Shown here: positions 44,124 to 53,863 of the stretch, one piece after another
Layout of the letters: every line of letters starts with the position of its first letter
Position numbering within the stretch: the first letter of the stretch is position 1
Assembly: GCF_025153475.1 (NCBI RefSeq)
Contig: NZ_JANZXA010000007.1
Coordinates: 168,029 to 232,028, forward strand
Reading direction: 5' to 3'
Length of the DNA: 64,000 nucleotides
From: Novosphingobium mangrovisedimenti
Lineage (GTDB): Bacteria > Pseudomonadota > Alphaproteobacteria > Sphingomonadales > Sphingomonadaceae
Made by a program: the position numbers and the translations under genes
Notes under the pieces: generated by a model
What the model was told of the DNA's origin: nothing
Database searches by the model: none
What the model saw: only the letters and a program-made list of their open reading frames with translations

Positions 44124-45713
44124 TCACCCCGCCTGCTGGATCAGGGCGCCCTGGCGGATAGCCGCATCGCCGCGATCGGTGTGAACGATCTCGCCCGCTG
44201 CCACCTTGACCAGGTAGTCCTTGAACCAGACCAGCGCCGACTGTTCGATGAACTCGTGGGCGTACTGGTCGACAGGCTCGATCCCGGCTTCGGTCAGGTC
44301 CGCCTTGGGGCAGCCCCCGATCTTGGCGACAAAGACCGCGTGACAGTCGTTGATCGCCTTGATGACGGTCTCCAGCGCGTCTTCCTCGCCGTAACCGCCC
44401 TGACAGTAGAGATCGACGCGGCGGTGGCCGACGAACTTGGCGCCCGTCTGCGAGAGTTCGTAGATCTGGAACTCCTTGGCGTGGCCAAAGTGTTCGTTGA
44501 TTACGCCGTGCCCCTTGGTGGCGACGGCCACGAGCAGCTTCATGTCGCCGGCCGCTTCCAGACCGTCGAGCTGGCCCTTCTTGGCCTCGACCTTGGCCTG
44601 CCGTTCGCTTTCGACGGCCTGCTGATAGGCCTTGCGGCCTTCGGCGTCGTACTCGACTTCCATGGCCATGATCTTGTCGGTGGTGAACTCGGCCGAACGG
44701 TCCTCGCCCAGCAGGCCAACCGCGTCGGCGCGGCACTGGCGGCAGTGGCGCATCATGTTCATGTCGCCCTCGCACTCGTCCTGCAGGGCCTTCAGCTCCT
44801 GCGCGGTCGGGCCGCGCTGGCCGTTGAGGCCGAACACGGTGCCGTGCTCGGGCGCCGAGATCAGCGGCATGATATTGTGCAGGAAGGCACCGCGCGACTT
44901 CACCGCCTTGTTCACCTCAACAAGGTGCTTGTCGTTGATGCCGGGGATCATCACCGAGTTGATCTTGGCGAGGATGCCGCGTTCGGTGAGCATCTCGAGG
45001 CCGAGAAGCTGGCGCTCGGTCAGGATCTTGGCGGCCTCGTAGCCCTGCAGGCGCTTGTTCTCCCAGAAGATCCACGGATAGATATGCTGGCCCACTTCGG
45101 GATCGATCATGTTGATCGTAATGGTGACGTGATCGACCTTGTACTTGGCGATCTCATCCACCCAGTCGGGCAGCGCGAGGCCATTGGTCGAGAGGCACAG
45201 CTTGATGTCGGGCGCGACTTCGCTGATCAGACGGAACGTCTCGAAGGTCTTGCCCGGATTGGCGAGCGGATCGCCCGGACCGGCAATGCCGAGAACGGTC
45301 ATCTGCGGGATGGTGGAGGCAACGGCCAGTACCTTCTTCGAAGCCTGCTCGGGCGTCAGGCGCTCGGAAACGACGCCGGGACGGCTCTCGTTGGCGCAGT
45401 CGTACTTGCGGTTGCAGTAGTTGCACTGGATGTTGCAGGCAGGCGCCACGGCCACGTGCATACGGGCATAGTGGTGGTGCGCTTCTTCCGAATAGCAGGG
45501 ATGGTTCTTCACCTTCTCCCAGATTTCGGCGGGCATATCCTCGGGGCCGCCGCTGGAACCGCAGCTGGCCTTGCCGCTGCCGCCTTCGGTGCCGCAGCCT
45601 TTGTGCTCGGCCATCTTCTGCATGACGTCCGAGATGTCGACCGCAGGGTCGGCGCTGGAGGCGGAATCGACGGAACCGTTCGAATGGTCTTCCGGGAAAA
45701 AGGCTTCGGTCAT
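44124..45713 (-). CDS. nifB: FeMo-cofactor biosynthesis radical SAM protein NifB
   Basis: A 529-aa protein that builds the 8Fe core NifB-co. The radical-SAM CxxxCxxC is in [15 protein letters not shown], followed by [19 protein letters not shown]-terminal NifX-like domain ([21 protein letters not shown]) is fused from about residue 405. The N-terminus is a Cys/Gly/Ser-rich leader ([16 protein letters not shown]). The ATG at 45713 follows GGGGAG. It heads its own sigma-54 operon. Confidence 0.97.
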   Translation of the reverse strand: MTEAFFPEDHSNGSVDSASSADPAVDISDVMQKMAEHKGCGTEGGSGKASCGSSGGPEDMPAEIWEKVKNHPCYSEEAHHHYARMHVAVAPACNIQCNYCNRKYDCANESRPGVVSERLTPEQASKKVLAVASTIPQMTVLGIAGPGDPLANPGKTFETFRLISEVAPDIKLCLSTNGLALPDWVDEIAKYKVDHVTITINMIDPEVGQHIYPWIFWENKRLQGYEAAKILTERQLLGLEMLTERGILAKINSVMIPGINDKHLVEVNKAVKSRGAFLHNIMPLISAPEHGTVFGLNGQRGPTAQELKALQDECEGDMNMMRHCRQCRADAVGLLGEDRSAEFTTDKIMAMEVEYDAEGRKAYQQAVESERQAKVEAKKGQLDGLEAAGDMKLLVAVATKGHGVINEHFGHAKEFQIYELSQTGAKFVGHRRVDLYCQGGYGEEDALETVIKAINDCHAVFVAKIGGCPKADLTEAGIEPVDQYAHEFIEQSALVWFKDYLVKVAAGEIVHTDRGDAAIRQGALIQQAG

Positions 45714-45781
45714 GGAAACTCCCCGATCTGTTGCGTGACGGCGGGGGCTACCGCCCGCTTCATGATGATGGATGTTGCGTC

Positions 45782-45796
45782 GCAAGCAGCGTGCCA
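45782..45796 (-). promoter_or_regulatory. Sigma-54 promoter of nifB operon
   Basis: The minus strand reads TGGCACGCTGCTTGC, a full match to the -24/-12 consensus, with a leader of about 57 bases to nifB. The 306-bp spacer 45714-46019 holds this and the activator site only. Confidence 0.93.
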
Positions 45797-45880
45797 AACC
45801 GCGCATTTGCTGGATTTCGGGGATTTTCATGCCGCAATGCAGCACCGTATGTCGGGAATTGTCTGTGCGTTTTGTGCCAT

Positions 45881-45896
45881 TGTCGCGACCACGACA
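45881..45896. promoter_or_regulatory. NifA upstream activator site of nifB
   Basis: TGTCGCGACCACGACA is a TGT-N10-ACA site about 85 bp upstream of the nifB -24 element, a usual NifA distance. Confidence 0.8.
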
Positions 45897-46019
45897 TGGC
45901 CGCGCCCGATGCATTCGCCGAAAGGCCATGCTCCAGATACAAGGGCACCGTCCTCGGAGAGCAAGGACGGTGCAGGCGTTCCACCCGGTCGCATGAAACC
46001 CGGGGCAGTGAGGTTCGGT

Positions 46020-46862
46020 TCAGGCCATCAGGCGTTCGAGCGCATCGCCCAGTGGCATGTCGATGACGTGGATCGACTGCTCGTCGAGGAAGCGACGCTC
46101 GTTGCGGGTCAGCGTTGCAAGATCGACGACGGCGTAATGCCGGTCGGACGAACGCTTCATGATCTGGCGCGCGTATGTGCGCAGGAGCTGATCGTGGAAA
46201 TGACAGCCCATGAACACGAAGCCCATGCCCGTGCGGCGGCGGCGCACTTCCTCGGCGATCGGCGTCTGGATGTCGATCTCGGTCAGCACCTCGACATAGT
46301 CGGCATCGGAGATGAGGAAATTGGCATCGGGCGCGATCCCGCCATGCGGCGTGTAGAGCAGGGTTCTGGCCGCAGCAGCCTCGCCCGCGTCCACCGGATT
46401 ACCGGCCGCATCGTAGAAGCGGAACCAGCGGTCCTCACCGATGCCGGCGCGGGTGATGCCCTGCACTTCGGCCCAGTCATCGCGTCCGGCCAGCGCCGCG
46501 CGCATCTCCCCCGCGTACCAAGTGTCGACGATCAGCGGCAACGGCAGCCCGGCCAGCCAGGCATGAAACGGCGATACCGGCACGGACGCGGAAAAGGCTT
46601 CCTGCATCCACAGCGTCACCGTGTCGCGGAAACGGTAGCTCTCGATGTACTGCGCCGCCGCCCAGGGATTGCCCTGCGCACGCTTGGGCAGCGTGGTCTT
46701 GGAGGCGAAGAAGTCCGCCAGCGCCCCCGGCGCCATCGGCACCCGTTGCGGCTCGAGCGCCGAGATGCCCGGGCCGATATAGGGCACCATCGTGCCCGCC
46801 TTGAGCCCGGCCGACACCTCGTCGAGCAGCACCAGCGGATTTTCGAGCAGGTCCTGGGCCAT
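46020..46862 (-). CDS. SIR2-like protein of the nif cluster
   Basis: A 280-aa protein with a SIR2-type NAD-pocket start (MVPYIGPGISAL), an LPLPLIVDTWYAGEM segment where sirtuins carry the TxNxD region, and a C-terminal VFMGCHFHDQLLRTYARQIM. Residues needed for deacylation are not clearly kept. Proteins like this occur beside nifT/nifB in other diazotrophs with unknown role. The ATG at 46862 follows GGAGG. A GTG six codons upstream overlaps nifT and is less likely. Confidence 0.75.
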   Translation of the reverse strand: MAQDLLENPLVLLDEVSAGLKAGTMVPYIGPGISALEPQRVPMAPGALADFFASKTTLPKRAQGNPWAAAQYIESYRFRDTVTLWMQEAFSASVPVSPFHAWLAGLPLPLIVDTWYAGEMRAALAGRDDWAEVQGITRAGIGEDRWFRFYDAAGNPVDAGEAAAARTLLYTPHGGIAPDANFLISDADYVEVLTEIDIQTPIAEEVRRRRTGMGFVFMGCHFHDQLLRTYARQIMKRSSDRHYAVVDLATLTRNERRFLDEQSIHVIDMPLGDALERLMA

Positions 46863-46866
46863 CGGA

Positions 46867-47082
46867 TCAGTCCTCCGCACTCACGCGCTTGCGCGCATCG
46901 ACAGTGATCGGCAGGCTGGTGTCATCCGCCATCTCAGGCAGTTCGAGCACCCAGCCATTGGCAAGCTTCGCCCATCCGCCCCAGAGCGTTTCGAGTTCGG
47001 TCTCGACGATCGGCTCCTCAAGGTCCTTCTTGGGAACGTAGGCGGATAGCACGCCGTCGGCGCGGCGGATCATGACTTTCAT
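46867..47082 (-). CDS. nifT: NifT/FixU family protein
   Basis: A 71-aa protein with the NifT pattern MKVMIRR, AYVPKKDLEE, LWGGWAKLANGWVLELP. It is found with nif genes widely, and its role is not established. It overlaps the LRV gene by ATGA and precedes the SIR2-like gene by four bases. Confidence 0.92.
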   Translation of the reverse strand: MKVMIRRADGVLSAYVPKKDLEEPIVETELETLWGGWAKLANGWVLELPEMADDTSLPITVDARKRVSAED

Positions 47083-47942
47083 CGGCGTGGTTCCTTGGAT
47101 GGTTGGTCAGGGGGCGATTGGTCCTCCGACGGGGAGGATGGGTCGAGCAGACGCAGCACTGTCGGCCTGGGCGAGAGCACATGGGCCAGGTGCGGGACTT
47201 GCGCGATGCGTTCGCGGGCAAGTTCCCGGATAGGGACTTCCGGGTCTTCGAGCAGCGGCACCAGCTCCTCCTCCGCGATCCGTTCGGCCACGGTGAAGCG
47301 CACGCGAAAATCGCTGTCGGTGACGAGCAGGCGCAACTGGTCGAGCGGCAAGCGCTGCGCGACCTCGCGGCGGACCAGCGGATCGATGTCGAAGCACATG
47401 TCCGGCAGCGCCCGCAGGTCGATGCGCCGCGCGACCCATGCCCGCACTTCGGGGTCAGGATCGTGGCGGACCAGCGGCAGCATTTCGATGGGCATGCGGC
47501 GCACCGCCGTGATCCTCACCATGTACGCTTCGTCGTCGATCGCGGGCATCAGGTCCGCTCCCTTGAGCCGAGAGGCCGCGGCGATACGCACGTCGGTGTC
47601 CTCGTCGCGGATCATGTGGCGGATCCGGTCTTCGGGCAGGCGCAACGTCGCCATGGCCCGCACTTCGGGTTCGGGGTCGCTGAGCAGCGGAGGCAACCGA
47701 AACAGATTGGCATAACGCGCAGCCCCCGCCCGCACTTCGAAGTAGGGATGGTCGAGATACTGGTCGGCCAGATCCGGGTTTCCCTTCAGAAACCGTTCCA
47801 CCCGCCGGGCACGGCGATCCCGGATGCAAGCCTTGCCCTTGGCGCAAAGCCCCATCGCGTTGATCGCCTGATGATCGCACTCGCGGCAACGGATCGGCCG
47901 CCCCTTCCAGTCGAGAGCGACGGCAAGATCATCGTCCACCAC
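47079..47942 (-). CDS. LRV-repeat protein with N-terminal Fe-S cluster domain
   Basis: A 287-aa leucine-rich-repeat-variant protein. The N-terminal cluster motif reads CRECDHQAINAMGLCAKGKAC. It is followed from ~60 to 260 by about eight 24-residue helical repeats (DPEPEVRAMATLRLP, DEDTDVRIAAASRL, DPDPEVRAWVARRI and so on). It is a nif-linked homologue of the A. vinelandii 4Fe-4S LRV protein. It is probably a scaffold that recognises a partner. The start is GTG (47942 or 47939), the exact one uncertain. Confidence 0.87.
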   Translation of the reverse strand: MVDDDLAVALDWKGRPIRCRECDHQAINAMGLCAKGKACIRDRRARRVERFLKGNPDLADQYLDHPYFEVRAGAARYANLFRLPPLLSDPEPEVRAMATLRLPEDRIRHMIRDEDTDVRIAAASRLKGADLMPAIDDEAYMVRITAVRRMPIEMLPLVRHDPDPEVRAWVARRIDLRALPDMCFDIDPLVRREVAQRLPLDQLRLLVTDSDFRVRFTVAERIAEEELVPLLEDPEVPIRELARERIAQVPHLAHVLSPRPTVLRLLDPSSPSEDQSPPDQPSKEPRR

Positions 47943-47966
47943 CGGACTTCGCCCGGAACGTCCGGC

Positions 47967-48161
47967 TCAGGCCGGGACGCAGGTCTTGGGAACCGGGCAG
48001 ACGGTGTCGCACTGCGGATGGTCGTATTGTCCCTCGCATTCGGTGCACTTGGCCGGGTCGATGATGAAGGTATCGCCCTTCATCGAGATCGCGGCATTGG
48101 GGCACTCGAACTCGCAGGCACTGCACCCGGTGCACTGCGAAGCGATGATCTTGTAGGCCAT
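47967..48161 (-). CDS. fdxN: 2[4Fe-4S] ferredoxin heading the nifT unit
   Basis: A 64-aa ferredoxin with [12 protein letters not shown] and [18 protein letters not shown], and a ninth cysteine near the end. It is close to the FdxN beside nifB. GGAG precedes the ATG. It is the first gene behind the sigma-54 element at 48196-48210. Confidence 0.93.
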   Translation of the reverse strand: MAYKIIASQCTGCSACEFECPNAAISMKGDTFIIDPAKCTECEGQYDHPQCDTVCPVPKTCVPA

Positions 48162-48195
48162 GGAAGGTCTCCTGCTGTCGTTTGCTGTCAGCAAA

Positions 48196-48210
48196 GCAGG
48201 AACCATGCCA
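48196..48210 (-). promoter_or_regulatory. Sigma-54 promoter of fdxN-LRV-nifT-SIR2 unit
   Basis: The minus strand reads TGGCATGGTTCCTGC, with two changes from TGGCAC-N5-TTGC and the invariant GG-N10-GC intact. The -12 GC is 35 bases before the ATG. Confidence 0.8.
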
Positions 48211-48254
48211 GCGCCCGGATTGTCGGAAATTCGCACTTTTCGCGCGCCGGGCGA

Positions 48255-48270
48255 TGTCGCGTCTGCGACA
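48255..48270. promoter_or_regulatory. NifA upstream activator site of fdxN unit
   Basis: TGTCGCGTCTGCGACA is a TGT-N10-ACA site with good dyad symmetry, about 46 bp above the -24 element. Confidence 0.78.
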
Positions 48271-48427
48271 AAGCATGTCGAGATTCGTCCATCCCGCACG
48301 CGACGGCGAGAGCGGTCCGCCGTGCCGGAAAACCGGCCGGAGCGGCCCCGGGCGGAAGAAAATCTCAAGGGATGATTAACCTCAACCCCTTAGGACGAAA
48401 ATACACCACGAACAGAACGGACGGCAT

Positions 48428-50314
48428 GTGCTGGAATTCAAGGCCGAGATACTTGAATTGATCGTCAAGGGCTCCTCGCTTGCCGATGTGATGGATCATA
48501 TCTGCCGGCACATCGAGGCGCGCTTTCCGGACGTTGCCTGCTCGGTCCTCACCGTCGATCGAAACGGCACGCTTCACCCCCTCGCCGCGCCCAGCCTGCC
48601 CAAGGCCTATTCGCAATCGCTGGACAACCTGTCGGTCGGCCCCAACGTCGGTTCCTGCGGGACCGCCGCCTACACCGGCAAGCCGGTGGTCATTACCGAC
48701 ATTGCCACCGATCCGCGCTGGATGCCGTTCCCCGCTTTCCAGGAAGCGACGCTCTCGATAGGCTTCAAGGCCTGCTGGTCTTCACCGCTGGTCGATACAT
48801 CGGGCATAGTCCTGGCCACCTTTGCGCTCTATTTCAGGGCAAAGCGCGGCCCCACCGACGATGAGCGGGAGATGGTTAGCGCCTGCCTCCATCTGTGCGA
48901 CCTGGCATTCGCCCGCCATCAGCGCGTGACCGCCCGCGAACTGCGCGCCAATACCGATGCGCTGACGTCGCTTCCCAATCGCGGCAGCTTCACCAGGGCC
49001 CTTGCACATCTGGACTGCGACAAGCCCGGTAGCTGGGCGCTGCTGGTGATCGACCTCGACAACCTGAAGACGATCAACGACACGTTCGGCCATGCCATCG
49101 GCGACGAGCTGATACAGGAAGTCGCCTTCCGTCTTGGCCAATTCGCCATTCCCGACAGTGCCTTTCGTATCGGCGGGGACGAATTCGTCATCCTGATCAA
49201 GGACCCCAAGCGTCTGAGCGATCTCGCGCAGACCGCCCAGGAGGTGTCCACGGTCCTCGCCGCTCCGGTCGAGTTCGCACATTTCTCGATCGTGCCGGAA
49301 GCGACGACGGGCGCTGCCATCGTGACGGGGGACGAAACAGACCCCCAGGCTGTGCTGCGCAACGCCGATCTCGCGCTCTACCATGCCAAGGAGACCAACC
49401 GGGGGGCCTTCGTGCGCTATTGGCCCGGCATCGACACCCGCATGACGGCCCGGCTCTCTTCGATGCAGAACGTCGATGCCGCGCTGAACGAGGGCCGGAT
49501 AGAGGCCTGGTACCAGCCGATCGTCAGACTGGACGATCAGCGTATCGTCGGTCTGGAAGCGCTGTGCAGGATGATCTCGCCGGCCGGAGATGTCCTGCCG
49601 GCCGCAACCTTTGCCGAAGCCATGAGCGACGCGCATATCGCCAGCCTGCTGACCCACCGCATGTTCACGTCAGTCCGTGACGACATGCGCCGCTGGCTCG
49701 ACCACGGCATCGATTTCGGCTCGGTCAGCGTCAATGTCACTGCCGCGGACTTGCGCGGCGGCCGCCTGCAGTCCGCGCTGGACGAGATCTTCGTGGAGAA
49801 GGCCCTGCTCGAACGCCTTGTTCTGGAAGTGACCGAAAGCGTCTACATCGACGACCACGACAAGACCGTGATCGATGCGGTTGTCGCGCTCAAGGACCGA
49901 GGCGTGCGAATCGCGCTCGACGATTTCGGCACCGGCTTCGCTTCGCTGACCCACCTCCTCGACCTGCCGGTGGACTTCATCAAGATAGACCAGTCCTTCA
50001 CGGCCCGCCTTCCGGTCGACGAGGTCAGCGGAACGATTATCGCGGGGCTGGTCGCCATCGCCAGAAAGCTCGACGCGTCGATCACGGCGGAAGGCGTGGA
50101 AACGCCCGTACAGGCTGCGGCTCTGCTCGATCTGGGCTGCGAACTAGGCCAGGGCTTCCTGTTCTCGCCCTGCGTGAACCGCGGCGACGCGAGCCGTTTG
50201 CTGATGCACCACGCTGCCACCAATCCGCACGGCGTCCCGCTTCCCGGACAGCCCCTCCAGCCGCAGCGCGAATCCTCATCCTCGTCATCAGAGCCCGAAC
50301 GCCTGCGGAAATGA
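48428..50314 (+). CDS. GAF-GGDEF-EAL cyclic-di-GMP signalling protein
   Basis: A 628-aa soluble protein. A GAF sensor (~15-165, SCGTAAYTGKPVVITDIA) is followed by a diguanylate cyclase domain with intact GGDEF (RIGGDEFVIL) and an EAL phosphodiesterase domain with GLEAL, LEVTES, DDFGTGFASL and DFIKIDQSF. Both catalytic halves look active, so one may be allosterically controlled. The start is GTG. It is divergent from the nif fdxN unit across 266 bp and ends in a Ser-rich tail. No membrane segment is present. Confidence 0.9.
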   Translation: MLEFKAEILELIVKGSSLADVMDHICRHIEARFPDVACSVLTVDRNGTLHPLAAPSLPKAYSQSLDNLSVGPNVGSCGTAAYTGKPVVITDIATDPRWMPFPAFQEATLSIGFKACWSSPLVDTSGIVLATFALYFRAKRGPTDDEREMVSACLHLCDLAFARHQRVTARELRANTDALTSLPNRGSFTRALAHLDCDKPGSWALLVIDLDNLKTINDTFGHAIGDELIQEVAFRLGQFAIPDSAFRIGGDEFVILIKDPKRLSDLAQTAQEVSTVLAAPVEFAHFSIVPEATTGAAIVTGDETDPQAVLRNADLALYHAKETNRGAFVRYWPGIDTRMTARLSSMQNVDAALNEGRIEAWYQPIVRLDDQRIVGLEALCRMISPAGDVLPAATFAEAMSDAHIASLLTHRMFTSVRDDMRRWLDHGIDFGSVSVNVTAADLRGGRLQSALDEIFVEKALLERLVLEVTESVYIDDHDKTVIDAVVALKDRGVRIALDDFGTGFASLTHLLDLPVDFIKIDQSFTARLPVDEVSGTIIAGLVAIARKLDASITAEGVETPVQAAALLDLGCELGQGFLFSPCVNRGDASRLLMHHAATNPHGVPLPGQPLQPQRESSSSSSEPERLRK

Positions 50315-50443
50315 CCGTTCGGGACCTTTCCCGAACAGGCCCGAACTCGCCATGAGGAGCTGGCCATGGCACAAGAGCGCGCCCTGGAAGGGGGCCAAGC
50401 AAATAACCGGACCGGTGGAACCGGAACATATTGGGAGAACACA

Positions 50444-50830
50444 ATGAGCTATTACCTGTCCACCGCGCTCGATGCGGGATTCGACGAGGCCATCGTGCGC
50501 GTCGAAGAGGCGCTGAAGAAGGCAGGGTTCGGCATTCTCACGCGGATCGACGTGCACGAAACGATGAAGGCCAAACTGGGCCTGGACCTTGCCCCCTACG
50601 TCATCCTGGGCGCCTGCAATCCAAAGCTGGCCTACGAAGCCCTGCAACTCGAGAACAAGGTGGGCACGATGCTGCCCTGCAACGTCGTCGTCCAGCAACT
50701 TTCATCGGGCAAAGTCGAGGTGGCCGCCATCGACCCCGTCGCCTCGATGCAGGCGATCGACAATCCGCGGCTGAAGGGCGCGGCACTGGCCGTGCGCGAG
50801 AAGCTGTCGCGCGTCATCGAGAAGCTGTGA
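50444..50830 (+). CDS. DUF302 family protein
   Basis: A 128-aa DUF302 protein (YYLSTALDAGFDEAIVRVEEAL start; ILGACNPKLAYEAL; LPCNVVVQQL). Its structure type is a small alpha/beta fold. The function is unknown, and genes of this kind occur with redox and membrane functions. GGGAG lies before the ATG at 50444; starts upstream in frame lack one. Confidence 0.85.
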   Translation: MSYYLSTALDAGFDEAIVRVEEALKKAGFGILTRIDVHETMKAKLGLDLAPYVILGACNPKLAYEALQLENKVGTMLPCNVVVQQLSSGKVEVAAIDPVASMQAIDNPRLKGAALAVREKLSRVIEKL

Positions 50831-50913
50831 TCATCCGCCAGCGGCATACCAGCCAGAGAAAGGCGCAAAGCCGGGTGCCCGAAGGCAAAAATCAGTGCTG
50901 TTCCGAAACTGCC

Positions 50914-51000
50914 TGGTGCGGTCGAGAAGACTCGAACTTCCACGGGCTTTCGCCCACAACGACCTCAACGTTGCGCGTCTACCAATTCCGCCACGACCGC
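50914..51000 (-). tRNA. tRNA-Leu (anticodon GAG)
   Basis: The minus strand folds as a class II tRNA: acceptor GCGGTCG/CGACCGC with encoded CCA, D-arm GGCGGAATTGGTAGACGC, anticodon stem CAACG/CGTTG with loop TTGAGGT (GAG), a long variable arm (GGGCGAAAGCCCG), and T-loop GTTCGAGTC. It is 87 bases including CCA. Confidence 0.96.
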
Positions 51001-51008
51001 TAAATCAA

Positions 51009-51174
51009 ACGGGGCGGATCAGAACCGCCCCGTGGCAGGAGCGCGCCCTTAGCAAAGGGATTCGGGGGCCGCAAGCGAGTCTCGCAAGATATTTTCGAGA
51101 ATCTTCCGATCGCTGCGGAAAAGCCCCCGCAGATCGCGCCGCCGCCGCCTCTCGCCGCCCGGCACCGGGCGGCG
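51009..51174 (-). terminator. Two hairpins after the zinc-ribbon gene
   Basis: CGCCGCCCGG/CCGGGCGGCG (51153-51174, 2-base loop) lies directly after the stop at 51186. ACGGGGCGG/CCGCCCCGT (51009-51033, 7-base loop) is followed on the minus strand by TTTGATTTA, so the second is the better intrinsic-terminator candidate. It also sits just upstream of the tRNA-Leu. Confidence 0.6.
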
Positions 51175-51185
51175 GGAAAAGCGAC

Positions 51186-52070
51186 TCAATCGGGCTTCCA
51201 GCCGATCTCGGCCGTGCGCGCGGCCTTGGGAATGTCGGTCAGGGCCTCGTTGACGGTAATCGTCTCGCCCGGGGCCAGCTTGCGCTTGGGCGGCACGATT
51301 TCCTTTTCGTAGACGATGCGGTTGCGCTCGTCGCGCAGCACGACCAGCAGCGACGGGACATAGCGCGCCTCGCGCCCGATGTTGCTCACCGTGCCGCTGA
51401 CGCTGAAAAATTCCGTACCGTCTGGCAGCGGCTTGCGATCCTGCCGGTTTCGCGGGAAATCGATCTGCAGGTCCGGCTGCCCCTGCTGGAAGGTCGCGCG
51501 CGGGATCGGCACCCAGTCGGGCAATCCGCCCACGGCCACGGCGCCCGCCAGGCCCAGAGTGACCACGGCAAATACCCCTGCCGCATAAGTCCCGATCTTG
51601 GTCCAGTTGCGACGGGGCCGGAACGGTGGTGAGAAATCGAAGCTCGACGCCGCTTCATCGGCGTAGTGCATGGCCTCGGTATCGTCGTAACGGGCGGGCC
51701 TTATGCGATCGAACCGGCGCGGCGGCGGCGACGGTAGCGGGCCGATGTCAGGTTCGGATTCGGTGACCGGTGCAGACTCAGCGGGCGGCGCCTCAGCTGC
51801 CGGGGGCTCGGGTGCCCGCCGCGGAGCAGGCTCCGCATCGTGAAGCGGCGCAAACGACGTCCGGCGCCGCGGCGCCGGCGGCGCATCGGGCTCTGCTTCG
51901 GGTTGTGGCGGCGGCGAGGCCGCGCCGGCAGCCTGCACCGCTTCGAGCTCGGGGCCTTCCTGAAACCAGCTGTGACGGCACTTCGCACACCGTACGGTGC
52001 GGCCGTCCACACCGATCGCGCTATCCGGAACGGCATAACGCGTCGAGCAGGCTGGGCAGGCGATAATCAT
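51186..52070 (-). CDS. Zinc-ribbon (MJ0042) membrane protein with DUF3426 domain
   Basis: A 294-aa protein. It has an N-terminal zinc ribbon (CPACSTRYAV, CAKCRHSWF), a long Pro/Ala/Glu-rich linker (~60-150), a single membrane segment (AAGVFAVVTLGLAGAVAVGG, ~185-205), and a periplasmic DUF3426 domain (FSVSGTVSNIGREARYVPSL). The start MIIACPAC at 52070 has GGGAG. Alphaproteobacteria commonly place it next to ftsEX. The function is unknown. Confidence 0.88.
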   Translation of the reverse strand: MIIACPACSTRYAVPDSAIGVDGRTVRCAKCRHSWFQEGPELEAVQAAGAASPPPQPEAEPDAPPAPRRRTSFAPLHDAEPAPRRAPEPPAAEAPPAESAPVTESEPDIGPLPSPPPRRFDRIRPARYDDTEAMHYADEAASSFDFSPPFRPRRNWTKIGTYAAGVFAVVTLGLAGAVAVGGLPDWVPIPRATFQQGQPDLQIDFPRNRQDRKPLPDGTEFFSVSGTVSNIGREARYVPSLLVVLRDERNRIVYEKEIVPPKRKLAPGETITVNEALTDIPKAARTAEIGWKPD

Positions 52071-52219
52071 GACCACTCCCATAAGCACGGTTGACTTGCA
52101 GGCGACAAGCTTTCCAGCTGTGGGTTCGCGATCTGTTGCCCTTTTTTCCACATACATTGCTCGTTATATCCGCCGGTGTCGCCCGTTTCGAACCCAACGG
52201 ACATAGTAACCAGACGAAC

Positions 52220-52932
<713 letters not shown>

Positions 52933-52933
<1 letters not shown>

Positions 52934-53835
52934 TGATACGCCGCCTGTTCACCGGAAACAAATCGGAACTGATCCCGCAGACCCGCATGTCCGGGCCGAT
53001 GCCCTGGGTCATCGCAATCATGGTGGCGATGACCGCCATCGCGCTCGCGGCGGGCCTCGCGCTGGGCAACGCCATCTCGGCCGCGCGCGCCGAGATCGAG
53101 GGCGGCGTCACCATCCAGATCCTCGAGCCGCGCGCCGACGTGCGCGAGGCCGAAGCCCGGCGTGCGGTCCGCGCCATCAAGGTCATGCCGGACGTGGCCG
53201 GCCTGAGGCTGGTCCCGCAGGCCGAACTCGACGCGCTGATCGAGCCGTGGCTAGGCACCGGCATCGGCACGGCGACCGGATCGGCGATCCCCGTACCGGC
53301 CCTGATCGACGTGCGCCTGAAAAGCCCGGCAACGCCGAAACAGCTCGCGGCGATCGAACAGACGTTGAAGCCGGTCGCGCCCAGCGCACGCGTCGACGCA
53401 CAATCCAACTGGCTGAAACCTGTGTTCGACGCCATGGTCTCGCTTCAAGTCCTGTCCATCGCCCTTGTCGTGCTGCTGGCCCTGGCTCTGACAGCGGCCG
53501 TGTTGCTGGCCGCGCGCACCGCGCTCGGGACCAATCGCGACACCATCGAGATCGTCCACCTGCTGGGCGGCACCGATGCCCAGGTGGCCCGCGTCTTCCA
53601 GCGCTCGATCGGCTACGACGCGGCCGGCGGCGGCACGGTCGGGCTGGCGCTGGCACTGGCGGTCATTCTCGTGCTGGCGCGGCGTTTCGCGGGACTCGGC
53701 GCCGGGCTGGTCGACAATGGCGCGCTGATCTGGAGCGACTGGCTGCTGCTGGCGCTGGTGCCGATACTGGCCACCCTGCTCGCCATGGTTACCGCGCGCC
53801 TTACGGTTCTCCACGCCTTGCGCAAGATGCTATAG
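52933..53835 (+). CDS. ftsX: Cell-division protein FtsX
   Basis: A 300-aa permease-like partner of FtsE. It has a first membrane segment at ~25-45 (WVIAIMVAMTAIALAAGLAL), a periplasmic loop, then three C-terminal segments (LSIALVVLLALALTAAVLLA and others). A GTG one codon earlier is also possible. Confidence 0.92.
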
Positions 53836-53863
53836 TAGACACAAGTTCCTATATAGCTCACCC

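Noticed and set aside
43983..46907. 974-codon plus-strand frame through fdxN, nifB and the SIR2-like gene
   Set aside because: It is antisense to well-identified nif genes and to the nifB promoter, with His/Arg/Gly-rich composition typical of shadow frames. The long plus-strand frames over nifA (16400-18430) and fixC (18501-20210) were rejected for the same reason.
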